Shown in pieces: positions 31,166 through 40,906 of a DNA stretch of 64,000 bases. Within the stretch, counting starts at the first letter, position 1. Every line of letters starts with the position of its first letter. Position numbers and translations under genes: made by a program. Location of the stretch: the NCBI RefSeq assembly GCF_001654495.1, contig NZ_CP015849.1, forward strand, positions 5,307,501 to 5,371,500. Reading direction: 5' to 3'. This stretch comes from Streptomyces sp. SAT1. GTDB taxonomy: Bacteria > Actinomycetota > Actinomycetes > Streptomycetales > Streptomycetaceae. The notes under the pieces are model-generated. The model was not told the origin of the DNA. It worked only from the letters and a program-made list of their open reading frames with translations, and searched no databases.

Positions 31166-31909
31166 ATGACGGACGCGAGACGGGCGGGCGGCGACGCCGG
31201 ATCCGGCGACAACCCGTGGGCGCCGCCCGAGAGCGGCCCTTCCCTGGAGAAGCGCCCGCCCGCGGCCGAGCAGCCCCCGGCGCCCGCGCCGCCCGTGCAC
31301 GACCAGGCCACCGTGGCGGCGATACCGCCGCCCGCCTTCCCGCCACCCACGCCGCCCGCTCCGGCGGACGCCGTTCCGCCCGCCTTCCCGCCGCCCGGCC
31401 ACGGCGGCCCGGCGGACATGCCGCCCGCGCCCGCCGGTGACTTCCCCGTGCCGCCGCCGCCCGTCGCGCCCACCGGTCCCGCGCCCGCCGCCGGTCCCGG
31501 CGGCTACCCCGGCTACCCGGCCCAGCCCGCCTACCCCGGCTACCCGGGCTACGGCTGGCCCGGTGTGCACCCGGCCCCGCAGAACGGCATGGGGGTCGCG
31601 GCCCTGGTGCTGGGCATCCTGTCCTGCTGCCTGTTCTGCCTCTACGGCGTGGTCTCGCTGGTGCTCGGCATCCTCGCCGTGGTCTTCGGTGTCAAGGGCC
31701 GCCGCCGGGCCGACCGGGGCGAGGCGGACAACCGCGGCCAGGCCCAGGCCGGGTTCGTCACCGGCGTCATCGGCATCGTCCTCGGCGTCGCGGTGATCGT
31801 CCTGCTGATCATCGGCATCTCGGTCGCCGTCCACGACTCCGACGACTCGGACCCGTACTACTACGACGGCGCCCTCCGGCCGGCCGCCACGGTCCTCGCC
31901 GACCGCTGA
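31166..31909 (+). CDS. DUF4190 domain membrane protein
   Basis: This 247-aa protein has a long Pro/Ala-rich cytoplasmic N-terminus with PGYPGYPAQPAYPGYPGYG repeats. A two-helix DUF4190 domain follows (GMGVAALVLGILSCCLFCLY, GVVSLVLGILAVVFGVKGRRRADRG, then AGFVTGVIGIVLGVAVIVLL), with a short acidic exported tail (DSDDSDPYYYDGA). Function of the family is unknown; the repeats recall scaffolding proteins. The next plus-strand gene at 32066 encodes a clear paralogue with the same layout, so this is a tandem duplication. Confidence 0.88.
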   Translation: MTDARRAGGDAGSGDNPWAPPESGPSLEKRPPAAEQPPAPAPPVHDQATVAAIPPPAFPPPTPPAPADAVPPAFPPPGHGGPADMPPAPAGDFPVPPPPVAPTGPAPAAGPGGYPGYPAQPAYPGYPGYGWPGVHPAPQNGMGVAALVLGILSCCLFCLYGVVSLVLGILAVVFGVKGRRRADRGEADNRGQAQAGFVTGVIGIVLGVAVIVLLIIGISVAVHDSDDSDPYYYDGALRPAATVLADR

Positions 31910-32065
31910 CCGCTGATCCCCGGCCACGACGCGGCCCGGTCCCGGGCCGCGTCGGAACGCCCGGACGGGTCCGGCACCGGCGCGGGACGGTCTTCGCCGA
32001 CCCCGCCCACCGCGTGGATCAAGGGCATTACGATGCCTTGACTGTCAACGGAGGGGAATCCAGCC

Positions 32066-32575
32066 ATGTCCAACACCCAGCCCGCACCAGATGGTTTCGG
32101 GCCGCCGCAGCAGCCCCCGCAGCCCCCGCAGCAGCCGGTGGTGCCGCCCCAGCCCCCGCAGCAGCCCGCGCCGGGCTACGGCTACCCGCAGTCGAACCCG
32201 AACTACGGCTACCCGCAGTCGGCCCCGGGCTACCCGGCCGCGCCGCCGGTGGGCTACCCGCAGGCCTATCCGCAGGCCCCCGGTTACGGCATGCCCATGC
32301 AGCCGAGCAACGGCATGGGCACCACGGGTCTGGTCCTGGGCATCATCGGCGTGGTGTGCAGCCTGACGTTCTTCCTGTGGTTCTTCGGGATCATCCTGGG
32401 CATCCTCGGGATCATCTTCGGCGCCATCGGGCGGGGCAAGGCCAACCGCGGGGAGGCCACCAACAAGGGCGCCGCCACGGGCGGCCTGGTCTGCGGCATC
32501 ATCGCCACGGTGGTCCTGCCGCTGCTGGGCCTGCTGATCTTCGCCAGCATCATGGGCAGCGCCAGCACCTTCTGA
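32066..32575 (+). CDS. DUF4190 domain membrane protein (tandem paralogue)
   Basis: This 169-aa paralogue of the preceding gene has a Pro/Gln-rich N-terminus with PGYGYPQSNPNYGYPQSAPG repeats, then NGMGTTGLVLGIIGVVCSLT, FFLWFFGIILGILGIIFGAI, GRGKANRGEATNKGAATGG and a last TM segment. It lacks the acidic exported tail. The ribosome-binding site is GGAGGGGAATCC before the ATG. Its own promoter probably lies within the 156-bp gap. Confidence 0.88.
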   Translation: MSNTQPAPDGFGPPQQPPQPPQQPVVPPQPPQQPAPGYGYPQSNPNYGYPQSAPGYPAAPPVGYPQAYPQAPGYGMPMQPSNGMGTTGLVLGIIGVVCSLTFFLWFFGIILGILGIIFGAIGRGKANRGEATNKGAATGGLVCGIIATVVLPLLGLLIFASIMGSASTF

Positions 32576-32786
32576 CGGCATCCGCCGCGCGGCGCGGGCC
32601 GGCCGCCACGACCGGCCGGCCCCGCCCCGGCCCCGCGCGCCCCGGCCCGGCATCCGCGTCCCCGTCCGGCACCCGCGCCGTTGCGCAGACATCCGCGCCG
32701 CACCGGGTCCGCGCCGCACCGGGCGCCCCGCTGCGCGCCCGCCCCGCTCCAGACGCCGGCCTCCGCCCCGGTCCAGGCCCCCTGGT

Positions 32787-33353
32787 CTAGGCGCCGGCCC
32801 CCGCCCGCAGCCTCTCCCGCGCCTCCATCAGGGCGAAGCCCAGCAGGTTCGGCCCGCGCCAGCGCTCCGGGTCGGACGCCGCCTCGTCGCCCGCGGTGAG
32901 ACCGATGCCCCACACCCGGTCCACCGGGGACGCCTCCACCAGCACCCGGTCGCCCGTCGCGAGCAGGAAGTCCCGCAGCGCGGGATGGGCGGCGAACTTG
33001 TGGACGCTGCCCTCCACCACGATCCCGAAGCGCTCCCGCGCCCATATCGCGTCGTCGAAGCCGCGCACCAGCCGCCCGGCCTTCTTCGCCTGCGAGGGAT
33101 GCCCGGCGGCCAGCACCCGCCGCTCGCCCTCCGCGTCACCGAAGAGCCGCGCCTTGCCCGCCATCATCCAGTGCTCGGCGCTCGCGTAGGCCACGCCGTC
33201 CACGGTGAACGGCGACGGCCACCACTGGCTGAGGCAGCTCGCACCGACACGGCCGTCCGGGCGCGGACCGTGTCCCCAGAAGTGCAGGTACTTGATTCCC
33301 GCCCCCGCCCGGACCGCGCTGACCAGGGCTTCCCGCGAACCGATCTCCACCAT
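32787..33353 (-). CDS. NADAR family protein (YbiA-like)
   Basis: This 188-aa NADAR/DUF1768 protein has KYLHFWGHGP, LSQWWPSPFTVDGVAYASAEHWMMAGKARLFGD, GRLVRGFDDAIWARERFGIV, HPALRDFLLATGDRVLVEASPVDRVWGIGL and the C-terminal RWRGPNLLGFALMEARERL. Members hydrolyse N-glycosidic bonds, some removing ADP-ribose or riboflavin intermediates. The ATG at 33353 is chosen; an in-frame GTG at 33383 would add ten residues. No partner genes adjoin it. Confidence 0.88.
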   Translation of the reverse strand: MVEIGSREALVSAVRAGAGIKYLHFWGHGPRPDGRVGASCLSQWWPSPFTVDGVAYASAEHWMMAGKARLFGDAEGERRVLAAGHPSQAKKAGRLVRGFDDAIWARERFGIVVEGSVHKFAAHPALRDFLLATGDRVLVEASPVDRVWGIGLTAGDEAASDPERWRGPNLLGFALMEARERLRAGAGA

Positions 33354-33425
33354 GCACGCGAGTGTGGCACGCACCACTGACACTCCGTCCCGCCTTTTCC
33401 GTGCCGACTCGACACCTGGTCGACA

Positions 33426-33461
33426 GATTCCGTCGCGTAACCAAAAGGCAACTACGGAATC
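33426..33461. promoter_or_regulatory. Inverted repeat in the aldehyde dehydrogenase promoter region
   Basis: The arms are GATTCCGT (33426-33433) and ACGGAATC (33454-33461) with a 20-nt AT-richer spacer. They lie about 100 bp before the first gene of the polyamine operon. This is a candidate operator or symmetric activator site. Confidence 0.4.
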
Positions 33462-33560
33462 ACTTGTTGGCGACCCGGTGCTCTGTCAGGATCGGCACTC
33501 AAATCGAGCCGGAGCTACGCCGTCCGCCGCTGAACAGCGGCGCCGGCGGAGGAGAGCGAC

Positions 33561-35096
33561 ATGCACCACCCGGACACCGCCACGCAGGACAGATTCCCTG
33601 CTCAGGACCGTTTCGCCGACGGCGCCCAGTACATCGCCGGACGGCCGGCGCACGGCACGTCCGGCCGCACCCACACCGTGCTGGATCCGGCCACCGGCGG
33701 CGCGGTCCTCACCTACGCACTGGCCGGGACCGAGGACGTCGACGCCGCGGTCGCCGCGGCCCGCGACGCCTTCCCCGGCTGGGCGGGCGCCGCACCCGGC
33801 GAGCGCGCGGACGCGCTGCACCGCCTCGCGGCCGTGCTCGCCGAGCGCGCCGAGGACTTCGCCCGCGCCGAGTCCCTCCAGTGCGGCAAGCCGCTGAAGC
33901 TGACCCGCGAGTTCGACGTGCCGGGCACCATCGACAACACCGCGTTCTTCGCGGGCGCCGCCCGGCACCTGGAGGGCCGGTCGGCGGGCGAGTACTCCGG
34001 CGACCACACCTCCTACGTGCGCCGCGAGCCCATCGGTGTCGTCGGCTCCATCGCGCCCTGGAACTACCCCCTCCAGATGGCCGCCTGGAAGATCCTCCCG
34101 GCAGTCGCCGCGGGCAACACCATCGTCCTGAAGCCCGCCGAGCTGACCCCGCTGACCTCGCTGATGTTCGCGCGGGCCGCCACCGACGCGGGCATCCCGG
34201 ACGGTGTCATCAACATCGTCACCGGCACCGGCAAGGAGGCCGGTGAGCACCTGGTCGGCCACCCCGACGTGGTCATGACCTCCTTCACCGGCTCCACGGG
34301 CGTCGGCAGGCGGGTCGCCGAGATCGCCACCGCCACCGTCAAGCGCCTCCACCTGGAACTGGGCGGCAAGGCCCCCTTCGTCGTCTTCGACGACGCCGAC
34401 CTGGACGCCGCGGTCAACGGCGCCGTCGCCGGTGCGCTCATCAACACCGGCCAGGACTGCACGGCCGCCACGCGCGCGTACGTGCAGCGCGCCCACTACG
34501 AGGAGTTCGTGGCGCGCACGGCCGCCCTCATGGAGACCGTGCGGCTCGGCGACCCGTTCGCCGCCGGGACCGACCTGGGCCCGCTGATCTCGCACGCCCA
34601 GCGCGACCGGGTCGCCGGTTTCGTCGACCGGGCGCGTGCCTACGCGCGCGTGGTCACCGGCGGCGAGGCACCGCAGGGCGAGCTGAAGGGCGGCGCCTAC
34701 TACCGGCCCACGCTGATCGCGGACGCCCCGCAGGACAGCGAGATCGTCCAGTCGGAGATCTTCGGCCCGGTCCTGGCCGTACTGCCCTTCGACACCGACG
34801 ACGAGGGCATCGCGCTGGCCAACGACACCCCGTACGGCCTGGCGGCCTCCGCCTGGAGCCGGGACGTCTACCGCGCCAACCGCGCCACCCGCGAGATCAA
34901 GGCGGGCTGCGTGTGGGTCAACGACCACATCCCGATCATCAGCGAGATGCCGCACGGCGGCTACAAGTCCTCCGGCTTCGGCAAGGACATGTCCGCCTAC
35001 TCCTTCGAGGAGTACACCCAGCTCAAGCACGTCATGTTCGACAACACCGCGGTGGCGCGCAAGGACTGGCACCGCACCGTGTTCGGGGACCGATAG
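33561..35096 (+). CDS. Gamma-aminobutyraldehyde dehydrogenase
   Basis: This 511-aa NAD-dependent aldehyde dehydrogenase has APWNYPLQMAAWKILPAVAAGN (Asn169-type transition-state stabiliser), LTSFTGSTGVG, catalytic Glu266 (LHLELGGKAP) and catalytic Cys300 (NTGQDCTAA). The C-terminus has YGLAASAWSRDVYRANRA and PHGGYKSSGFGKDMSAYS, typical of the 4-aminobutanal enzymes. It oxidises 4-aminobutyraldehyde from putrescine to GABA. It is followed by polyamine transporter genes and an amine oxidase; gabT lies 9 kb further on. The cluster therefore carries putrescine to succinate semialdehyde. Confidence 0.9.
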   Translation: MHHPDTATQDRFPAQDRFADGAQYIAGRPAHGTSGRTHTVLDPATGGAVLTYALAGTEDVDAAVAAARDAFPGWAGAAPGERADALHRLAAVLAERAEDFARAESLQCGKPLKLTREFDVPGTIDNTAFFAGAARHLEGRSAGEYSGDHTSYVRREPIGVVGSIAPWNYPLQMAAWKILPAVAAGNTIVLKPAELTPLTSLMFARAATDAGIPDGVINIVTGTGKEAGEHLVGHPDVVMTSFTGSTGVGRRVAEIATATVKRLHLELGGKAPFVVFDDADLDAAVNGAVAGALINTGQDCTAATRAYVQRAHYEEFVARTAALMETVRLGDPFAAGTDLGPLISHAQRDRVAGFVDRARAYARVVTGGEAPQGELKGGAYYRPTLIADAPQDSEIVQSEIFGPVLAVLPFDTDDEGIALANDTPYGLAASAWSRDVYRANRATREIKAGCVWVNDHIPIISEMPHGGYKSSGFGKDMSAYSFEEYTQLKHVMFDNTAVARKDWHRTVFGDR

Positions 35097-35147
35097 CCGA
35101 ACCCCGGCCCGCCAGCGGGCCGGATCCTCCGGAAAGGGCATACGCGC

Positions 35148-36395
35148 ATGGAGCAGTACGAGCCCGACCGCCCGACACCGGCCCGGCCGGAGCCCGCGGG
35201 GCGCGGCCGGCGGGGCGGCGGGGCCGTCCTCGGCCGCCGTTCGCTGCTGCGCGCCGGCGCGGGCGGTGTGTTCGCGGCCGGCGCACTCGGGGCGCTGAGC
35301 GCCTGCGGGATCCCCGCGGCAGGCAAGACCCAGGGCGGCACCGCGACCGAGGACCACTCGGCGCGGGAGAAGAGCGTGAACTTCTCCAACTGGCCCGAGT
35401 ACATCGACGTCGACGACAGCGGCAAGCACCATCCGACGCTGGAGGCGTTCACCCGGCGGACCGGCATCCAGGTCACGTACACCGAGGACATCAACGACAA
35501 CAACGAGTTCTTCGGCAAGATCAAACCGCAGCTCGCCGCGGGCCAGGACACCGGCCGGGACATCATCGTGCTCACCGACTGGCTGGCCGCCCGGGTGATC
35601 CGCCTGGGCTGGGTGCAGAAGCTGGACCCGGCCAACCTGCCGCACGCCTTCGCCCGCCTCGCCGAGCAGTTCCGCAGCCCGGAGTGGGACCCGGGGCACG
35701 CCTACTCCTACCCCTGGCAGGGCGTGTCCACCGTCATCGCCTACAACAAGAAGGCCCTGGACGGCATCGAGGTCCGCTCGGTCTCCGACCTGCTCGACAA
35801 CGCCGGGCTCAAGGGGCGGGTCGGCCTCCTGTCAGAGATGCGCGACAGCATGGGCATGACGCTGCTGGACATGGGCAAGGACCCGGCCAAGGTCACCGCC
35901 GACGACTACGACGCGGCGGTCGCCCGCCTCCAGAAGGCCGTCGACAAGGGCCAGATCCGCCGCTTCACCGGCAACGACTACACCTCCGACCTCACCAAGG
36001 GCGACCTCGCCGCCTGCCTCGCCTGGGGCGGCGACGTCGTCCAGCTCAAGGCGGACAACCCCGACGTCGGCTACCTCATCCCCGAGGCCGGCTACATGAC
36101 CTCCACCGACTGCATGCTGATCCCCGCCAAGGCCCGCCACAAGACCAACGCCGAGCGCCTGATCGACTTCTTCTACGAGCCCGAACAGGCCGCCGCGCTC
36201 GCCGCCTACGCCAACTACGTCACCCCGGTCGACGGCGTGAAGCCCTACCTCGCCAGGATCGACGAGGCGGCGGCGGACAACCCGCTGATCATTCCCGACA
36301 AGGCCACGGCGGCCAGGTCCCACGCCTTCCGCGCGCTCGGCGAGAAGGAAGAGGCGGCCTACGAAGAGAAGTTCGCGAAGCTCACAGGGGCGTGA
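35148..36395 (+). CDS. Polyamine ABC transporter substrate-binding lipoprotein (PotD-like)
   Basis: This 415-aa protein has a twin-arginine signal (R30-R31-SLLRAGAG) and a lipobox (L50-S-A-C53), so it is a Tat-exported lipoprotein. The mature part has NFSNWPEYIDVDD, PTLEAFTRRTGIQVTYTEDINDNNEFFGKI and AACLAWGGDVVQLKADNPDVGYLIPEAGYM, the PotD/F pattern. It delivers putrescine or spermidine to the permease. It lies 51 bp after the dehydrogenase and next to the ATPase and permease genes. Confidence 0.92.
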   Translation: MEQYEPDRPTPARPEPAGRGRRGGGAVLGRRSLLRAGAGGVFAAGALGALSACGIPAAGKTQGGTATEDHSAREKSVNFSNWPEYIDVDDSGKHHPTLEAFTRRTGIQVTYTEDINDNNEFFGKIKPQLAAGQDTGRDIIVLTDWLAARVIRLGWVQKLDPANLPHAFARLAEQFRSPEWDPGHAYSYPWQGVSTVIAYNKKALDGIEVRSVSDLLDNAGLKGRVGLLSEMRDSMGMTLLDMGKDPAKVTADDYDAAVARLQKAVDKGQIRRFTGNDYTSDLTKGDLAACLAWGGDVVQLKADNPDVGYLIPEAGYMTSTDCMLIPAKARHKTNAERLIDFFYEPEQAAALAAYANYVTPVDGVKPYLARIDEAAADNPLIIPDKATAARSHAFRALGEKEEAAYEEKFAKLTGA

Positions 36396-36400
36396 CCACC

Positions 36401-37567
36401 ATGAAGACGACACCAGAGACGACGGACCCCAGCGGGGACGTCCGGCTGACCCGGATCAGCAAGCGCTACGGCTCCTTCACCGCCGTGCAGCCGCTCGACC
36501 TGACCGTCCCGCAGGGCTCCTTCTTCGCCCTGCTCGGCGCCTCGGGCTGCGGCAAGACCACCACCCTGCGCATGATCGCCGGCCTGGAGGAGCCCACCGG
36601 GGGCACCGTCCACCTCGGCGACCAGGACGTCACGCGTCTGCCGCCCTACAAACGCCCGGTGAACACGGTCTTCCAGTCCTACGCCCTCTTCCCGCACCTG
36701 GACATCTTCGAGAACGTCGCCTTCGGGCTGCGCCGGCGCGGCATCAAGAGCGTCAAGAAGCAGGTCGAGGAGATGCTCGACCTGGTCCAGCTCGGCGAAC
36801 AGGCCCGCAAGAAGCCGCACCAGCTCTCCGGCGGCCAGCAGCAGCGCGTCGCCGTGGCCCGCGCGCTGATCAACCACCCCAAGGTGCTGCTGCTCGACGA
36901 ACCGCTCGGCGCCCTCGACCTGAAGCTGCGCCGCCAGATGCAGTTGGAGCTCAAACGCATCCAGACCGAGGTCGGCATCACCTTCGTGCACGTCACCCAC
37001 GACCAGGAGGAGGCCATGACCATGGCCGACACGGTCGCCGTGATGAACGCCGGACGCGTCGAACAGCTCGGCTCGCCCACCGACCTCTACGAGAACCCGC
37101 GCACCACGTTCGTCGCCAACTTCCTGGGCACCTCCAACTTCATCGAGGCCGAGGTCGACTCCAGGAGCGGCGACGAGATCGTCCTCCGGGCCGGCGGCGG
37201 GCGGCTCACCCTGCCCGGCACGCGCTGTCCGGTCCCGGCCGCCCCCGGCGGCAAGGTACTGGCCGGCGTCCGCCCGGAGAAGATCTCCCTCACCCACGCC
37301 GACGACGCGGACGCCGTGCCCGAGGGCCGCAACCGCATCACCGGCCGCATAGCCGACTCCAGCTTCATCGGCGTCTCCACGCAGTACGTCATCGACAGCC
37401 CGGTCTGCTCCGGCTTCGAGGTCTACGCCCAGAACATCGACCGCGACCCGCGCCTGACCCCCGGCGCCGAGGTCGTCCTGCACTGGAACCCGGCGCACAC
37501 CTTCGGTCTCGACGCCGCCCAGGACATCGACGCGGGCGCCGGACCGGTCGAGGAGGAGGCCGCCTGA
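36401..37567 (+). CDS. Polyamine ABC transporter ATP-binding protein (PotA-like)
   Basis: This 388-aa ATPase has Walker A GASGCGKTT, Q-loop VFQSYALFPH, signature LSGGQQQRVAV, Walker B VLLLDEPLGALD and switch VHVTHDQEEAMTMA, then a TOBE domain (LAGVRPEKISL). The ATG at 36401 is chosen for its spacing to AGGGGC. A GTG at 36392 in the same frame overlaps the previous stop but would put the Shine-Dalgarno too close. Downstream the permease start overlaps its stop by 1 nt. Confidence 0.93.
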   Translation: MKTTPETTDPSGDVRLTRISKRYGSFTAVQPLDLTVPQGSFFALLGASGCGKTTTLRMIAGLEEPTGGTVHLGDQDVTRLPPYKRPVNTVFQSYALFPHLDIFENVAFGLRRRGIKSVKKQVEEMLDLVQLGEQARKKPHQLSGGQQQRVAVARALINHPKVLLLDEPLGALDLKLRRQMQLELKRIQTEVGITFVHVTHDQEEAMTMADTVAVMNAGRVEQLGSPTDLYENPRTTFVANFLGTSNFIEAEVDSRSGDEIVLRAGGGRLTLPGTRCPVPAAPGGKVLAGVRPEKISLTHADDADAVPEGRNRITGRIADSSFIGVSTQYVIDSPVCSGFEVYAQNIDRDPRLTPGAEVVLHWNPAHTFGLDAAQDIDAGAGPVEEEAA

Positions 37568-38496
37568 TGACCGCCGTCACCGAGGCGCCGCCCCCGCTCG
37601 CGCCCACCGCCCCCGAGGCGAAGCCGCCGCGCAGAAGGGGCCGCCTCACCCCGTACTGGCTGCTGCTGCCCGGCATCCTGTGGCTGGTCGTCTTCTTCGC
37701 CCTGCCGATGATCTACCAGGCGTCCACCTCGGTGCAGACCGGCTCCCTGGAGCAGGGCTACAAGGTCACCTGGCACTTCGTGACCTACTGGGACGCCCTG
37801 TCCGAGTACTGGCCGCAGTTCCTGCGCTCGGTGCTGTACGCGGCCGCCGCGACCGTCCTGTGCCTGCTGCTCGGATATCCGCTGGCCTATCTGATCGCGT
37901 TCCGCGCGGGCCGCTGGCGCAATCTGATCATGATCCTGGTGATCGCGCCGTTCTTCACCAGCTTCCTGATCCGCACCCTGGCCTGGAAGACCATCCTCGC
38001 CGACGGCGGCCCGGTGGTCGGCGCCCTCAACGCGCTGCACGTCCTGGACGTCACCAACTGGCTCGGCTGGACCTCGGGCGACCGGGTGCTCGCCACCCCG
38101 CTCGCGGTGGTGTGCGGACTGACGTACAACTTCCTGCCGTTCATGATCCTGCCGCTGTACACCTCGCTGGAGCGGATCGACGGACGGCTGCACGAGGCGG
38201 CCGGCGACCTGTACGCGCGGCCCTTCACCACCTTCCGCAAGGTCACCTTCCCGCTCTCCATGCCCGGCGTGGTCTCCGGCACCCTGCTGACCTTCATCCC
38301 GGCCGCGGGCGACTACGTCAACGCCGACCTGCTCGGCTCGACCGACACCCGGATGGTCGGCAACGTCATCCAGTCGCAGTTCCTGCGGATCCTGGACTAT
38401 CCGACGGCCGCCGCGCTCTCCTTCATCCTCATGGCCGCGATTCTCGTCATGGTCACCGTCTACATCCGCAGGTCCGGGACGGAGGATCTCGTCTAA
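37567..38496 (+). CDS. Polyamine ABC transporter permease (PotB-like)
   Basis: This 309-aa inner-membrane permease has six TM segments after a Pro/Arg-rich N-terminus (YWLLLPGILWLVVFFALPMI first). The EAA loop is LHEAAGDLYARPFTTFRKVTFPLSMPG. It pairs with the PotC-like subunit. It has a 1-nt TGATG overlap with the ATPase gene and the next start follows its stop directly (TAAATG). Confidence 0.92.
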   Translation: MTAVTEAPPPLAPTAPEAKPPRRRGRLTPYWLLLPGILWLVVFFALPMIYQASTSVQTGSLEQGYKVTWHFVTYWDALSEYWPQFLRSVLYAAAATVLCLLLGYPLAYLIAFRAGRWRNLIMILVIAPFFTSFLIRTLAWKTILADGGPVVGALNALHVLDVTNWLGWTSGDRVLATPLAVVCGLTYNFLPFMILPLYTSLERIDGRLHEAAGDLYARPFTTFRKVTFPLSMPGVVSGTLLTFIPAAGDYVNADLLGSTDTRMVGNVIQSQFLRILDYPTAAALSFILMAAILVMVTVYIRRSGTEDLV

Positions 38497-39297
38497 ATGC
38501 CCTTCGTCACCTGGCTCAAGCGCCATCTCGTCGTCATCGCCGGACTGCTGACCCTCGGCTATCTGCTGCTGCCCAACGTCGTTGTCACGGTCTTCTCCTT
38601 CAACAAACCCAAGGGCCGCTTCAACTACGAATGGCAGCGTTTCTCCACCGACGCCTGGAAGGACCCGTGCGGCGTCGCCGGAATGTGCGGCTCGCTCTCG
38701 CTCAGCCTCCAGATCGCCGTCTGGGCCACCCTGGGCGCCACCGCGCTCGGCACGATGATCGCCTTCGCCCTGGTCCGCTACCGCTTCCGCGCCCGCGGCG
38801 CCGTCAACTCGCTGATCTTCCTGCCGATGGCGATGCCCGAGGTCGTCATGGCCGCCTCGCTGCTCACCCTCTTCCTCAACATGGGCGCCCAGCTGGGCTT
38901 CTGGACCATTCTGATCGCCCACATCATGTTCTGCCTCAGCTTCGTCGTCACCGCCGTCAAGGCCCGTGTGATGTCGATGGACCCGAGACTGGAGCAGGCC
39001 GCGCAGGACCTCTACGCCGGTCCGTTCCAGACGTTCTGGCGGGTCACCCTGCCCATCGCGGCACCCGGGATCGCCGCGGGCGCGCTGCTCGCCTTCGCGC
39101 TCTCCTTCGACGATTTCATCATCACCAATTTCAACGCGGGCTCCACCGTCACCTTCCCCATGTTCGTCTGGGGCTCGGCGCAGCGCGGCACACCCGTTCA
39201 GATCAATGTCATCGGCACGGCCATGTTCGTCCTCGCCGTACTGTTCGTGCTGGTCTCCATGGTCATCGGAAACCGCCGCGCCCGGAGCAAGGCGTGA
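38497..39297 (+). CDS. Polyamine ABC transporter permease (PotC-like)
   Basis: This 266-aa permease has LLTLGYLLLPNVVVTVFSFNKP, six TM helices and the EAA loop LEQAAQDLYAGPFQTFWRVTLPIAAPG. FALSFDDFIITNFNAGSTVTFPM is typical of PotC. It completes the transporter. Confidence 0.93.
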   Translation: MPFVTWLKRHLVVIAGLLTLGYLLLPNVVVTVFSFNKPKGRFNYEWQRFSTDAWKDPCGVAGMCGSLSLSLQIAVWATLGATALGTMIAFALVRYRFRARGAVNSLIFLPMAMPEVVMAASLLTLFLNMGAQLGFWTILIAHIMFCLSFVVTAVKARVMSMDPRLEQAAQDLYAGPFQTFWRVTLPIAAPGIAAGALLAFALSFDDFIITNFNAGSTVTFPMFVWGSAQRGTPVQINVIGTAMFVLAVLFVLVSMVIGNRRARSKA

Positions 39298-39404
39298 CAT
39301 CCGCCCGGGGTTTCTCTGCCTCTCTGTCTCTCCTGAATTCCCCGGGAGAACCGCACCACCCGCTTTTCCCGCACCACCGAACGACTCTGTAGGGAGTTGA
39401 AATC

Positions 39405-40823
39405 ATGGCCCCGAGCGCCATGACCCGCTGGACCGATTCGCTCCGTGAGGCGCAGCCCGCGCCGTACTGGCTGGACGACCCCGGCCGCCCCCGCCCCGAG
39501 CCCGCCCTGACCGGCACGGCCACCTGCGACCTGCTGGTCGTCGGCGGCGGCTACAGCGGACTGTGGACCGCGCTGATCGCCAAGGAGCGCGACCCCGGCG
39601 CCGACGTGGTGCTCGTGGAGGGCCGCGAGGTGGGCTGGGCCGCCTCCGGCCGCAACGGCGGCTTCTGCGCCGCCTCCCTCACCCACGGCCTGTCCAACGG
39701 CCTCACCCGCTGGCCCGACGAGATCCACGAGCTGGAGCGGCTGGGCGCGCGCAACCTCGACGCCATCGAGGAGACGATCGCCCGCCACGGCATCGACTGC
39801 GAGTTCGAGCGCACCGGCGAGATCGACGTGGCCACCGAGCCGTACCAGGCCCGCGAACTGCGCGACTGGCACGCGGAGCTGACCGAGCGGGGCCTCGCCG
39901 AGGGCATCGAACTGCTCGACCGGGACGCGGTGCGCGCCGAGGTCGCCTCGCCCACCTTCGAGGCGGGCCTGTGGGACCGCCGGGGCGTCGCCATGCTGCA
40001 CCCCGCCAAGCTGGCCTGGGGCCTCAAGCAGGCGTGCCTGCGGCTCGGCGTCCGCGTCCACGAGCACACCCCGGCGCTCACCCTCAGGCCCTACGGCGCC
40101 GGCATGAGCGTCACCACCCCCTACGGCCGGATCCGGGCCCGCCGGGTGGCCCTCGGCACCAACGTGTTCCCGAGCCTGGTCCGGCGGGTGCGCCCGTACA
40201 CCGTCCCGGTCTACGACTACGCCCTGATGACCGAGCCGCTGAGCGCCGACCGGCTCGACTCCCTCGGCTGGAAGAACCGCCAGGGCCTCGGCGACTCCGC
40301 CAACCAGTTCCACTACTTCCGGCTCTCCGCCGACAACCGGATCCTGTGGGGCGGCTACGACGCCGTCTACCCCTACGGCGGCCGGGTGCGCGCCGAGTAC
40401 GACGACCGGCCGGAGACCTACGCGCGCCTCGCCGGGCACTTCTTCACCTGCTTCCCGCAGTTGGAGGGCGTCCGCTTCACCCACGCCTGGGGCGGGGCCA
40501 TCGACACCTGCTCGCGCTTCTCGGCGTTCTTCGGCACCGCCCACCAGGGCAAGGTGGCGTACGCGGCCGGGTACACCGGCCTGGGCGTGGGCGCGACCCG
40601 GTTCGGCGCCGAGGTGATGCTCGACCTGCTCTCCGGCGAGCGCACCGAGCGCACCGAACTGGAGATGGTCCGCAGGAAGCCGCTGCCGTTCCCGCCCGAA
40701 CCACTGGCCTGGACCGGTATCGCGCTCACCAAGTGGTCGCTGGCGCGCGCGGACGCCCACGACGGCCGCCGCAATCTGTGGCTGCGCACGATGGACCGGC
40801 TGGGCCTCGGCTTCGACAGCTGA
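39405..40823 (+). CDS. FAD-dependent amine oxidoreductase (gamma-glutamylputrescine oxidase-like)
   Basis: This 472-aa DAO-family flavoprotein has a Rossmann motif DLLVVGGGYSGLWTALIAKE, a second FAD segment VEGREVGWAASGRNGGFCAA, PAKLAWGLKQACLRLGVRVHE and a C-terminal AYAAGYTGLGVGATRFGAEVMLDLLSGE. PuuB-type enzymes oxidise gamma-glutamylputrescine to the aldehyde. No PuuA-type ligase lies in the window; in Streptomyces that role is held by glutamine-synthetase-like proteins elsewhere. The 107-bp gap from potC includes a fresh ribosome-binding site (TAGGGAGTTGAAATC). Confidence 0.85.
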   Translation: MAPSAMTRWTDSLREAQPAPYWLDDPGRPRPEPALTGTATCDLLVVGGGYSGLWTALIAKERDPGADVVLVEGREVGWAASGRNGGFCAASLTHGLSNGLTRWPDEIHELERLGARNLDAIEETIARHGIDCEFERTGEIDVATEPYQARELRDWHAELTERGLAEGIELLDRDAVRAEVASPTFEAGLWDRRGVAMLHPAKLAWGLKQACLRLGVRVHEHTPALTLRPYGAGMSVTTPYGRIRARRVALGTNVFPSLVRRVRPYTVPVYDYALMTEPLSADRLDSLGWKNRQGLGDSANQFHYFRLSADNRILWGGYDAVYPYGGRVRAEYDDRPETYARLAGHFFTCFPQLEGVRFTHAWGGAIDTCSRFSAFFGTAHQGKVAYAAGYTGLGVGATRFGAEVMLDLLSGERTERTELEMVRRKPLPFPPEPLAWTGIALTKWSLARADAHDGRRNLWLRTMDRLGLGFDS

Positions 40824-40906
40824 CGCACCGGCCGCAGGACGCCCCTCCGGGAATGTGACCCGGTTCACTCCAATGAGGGACCCGAACCCGCGTAATGCCT
40901 GATGGG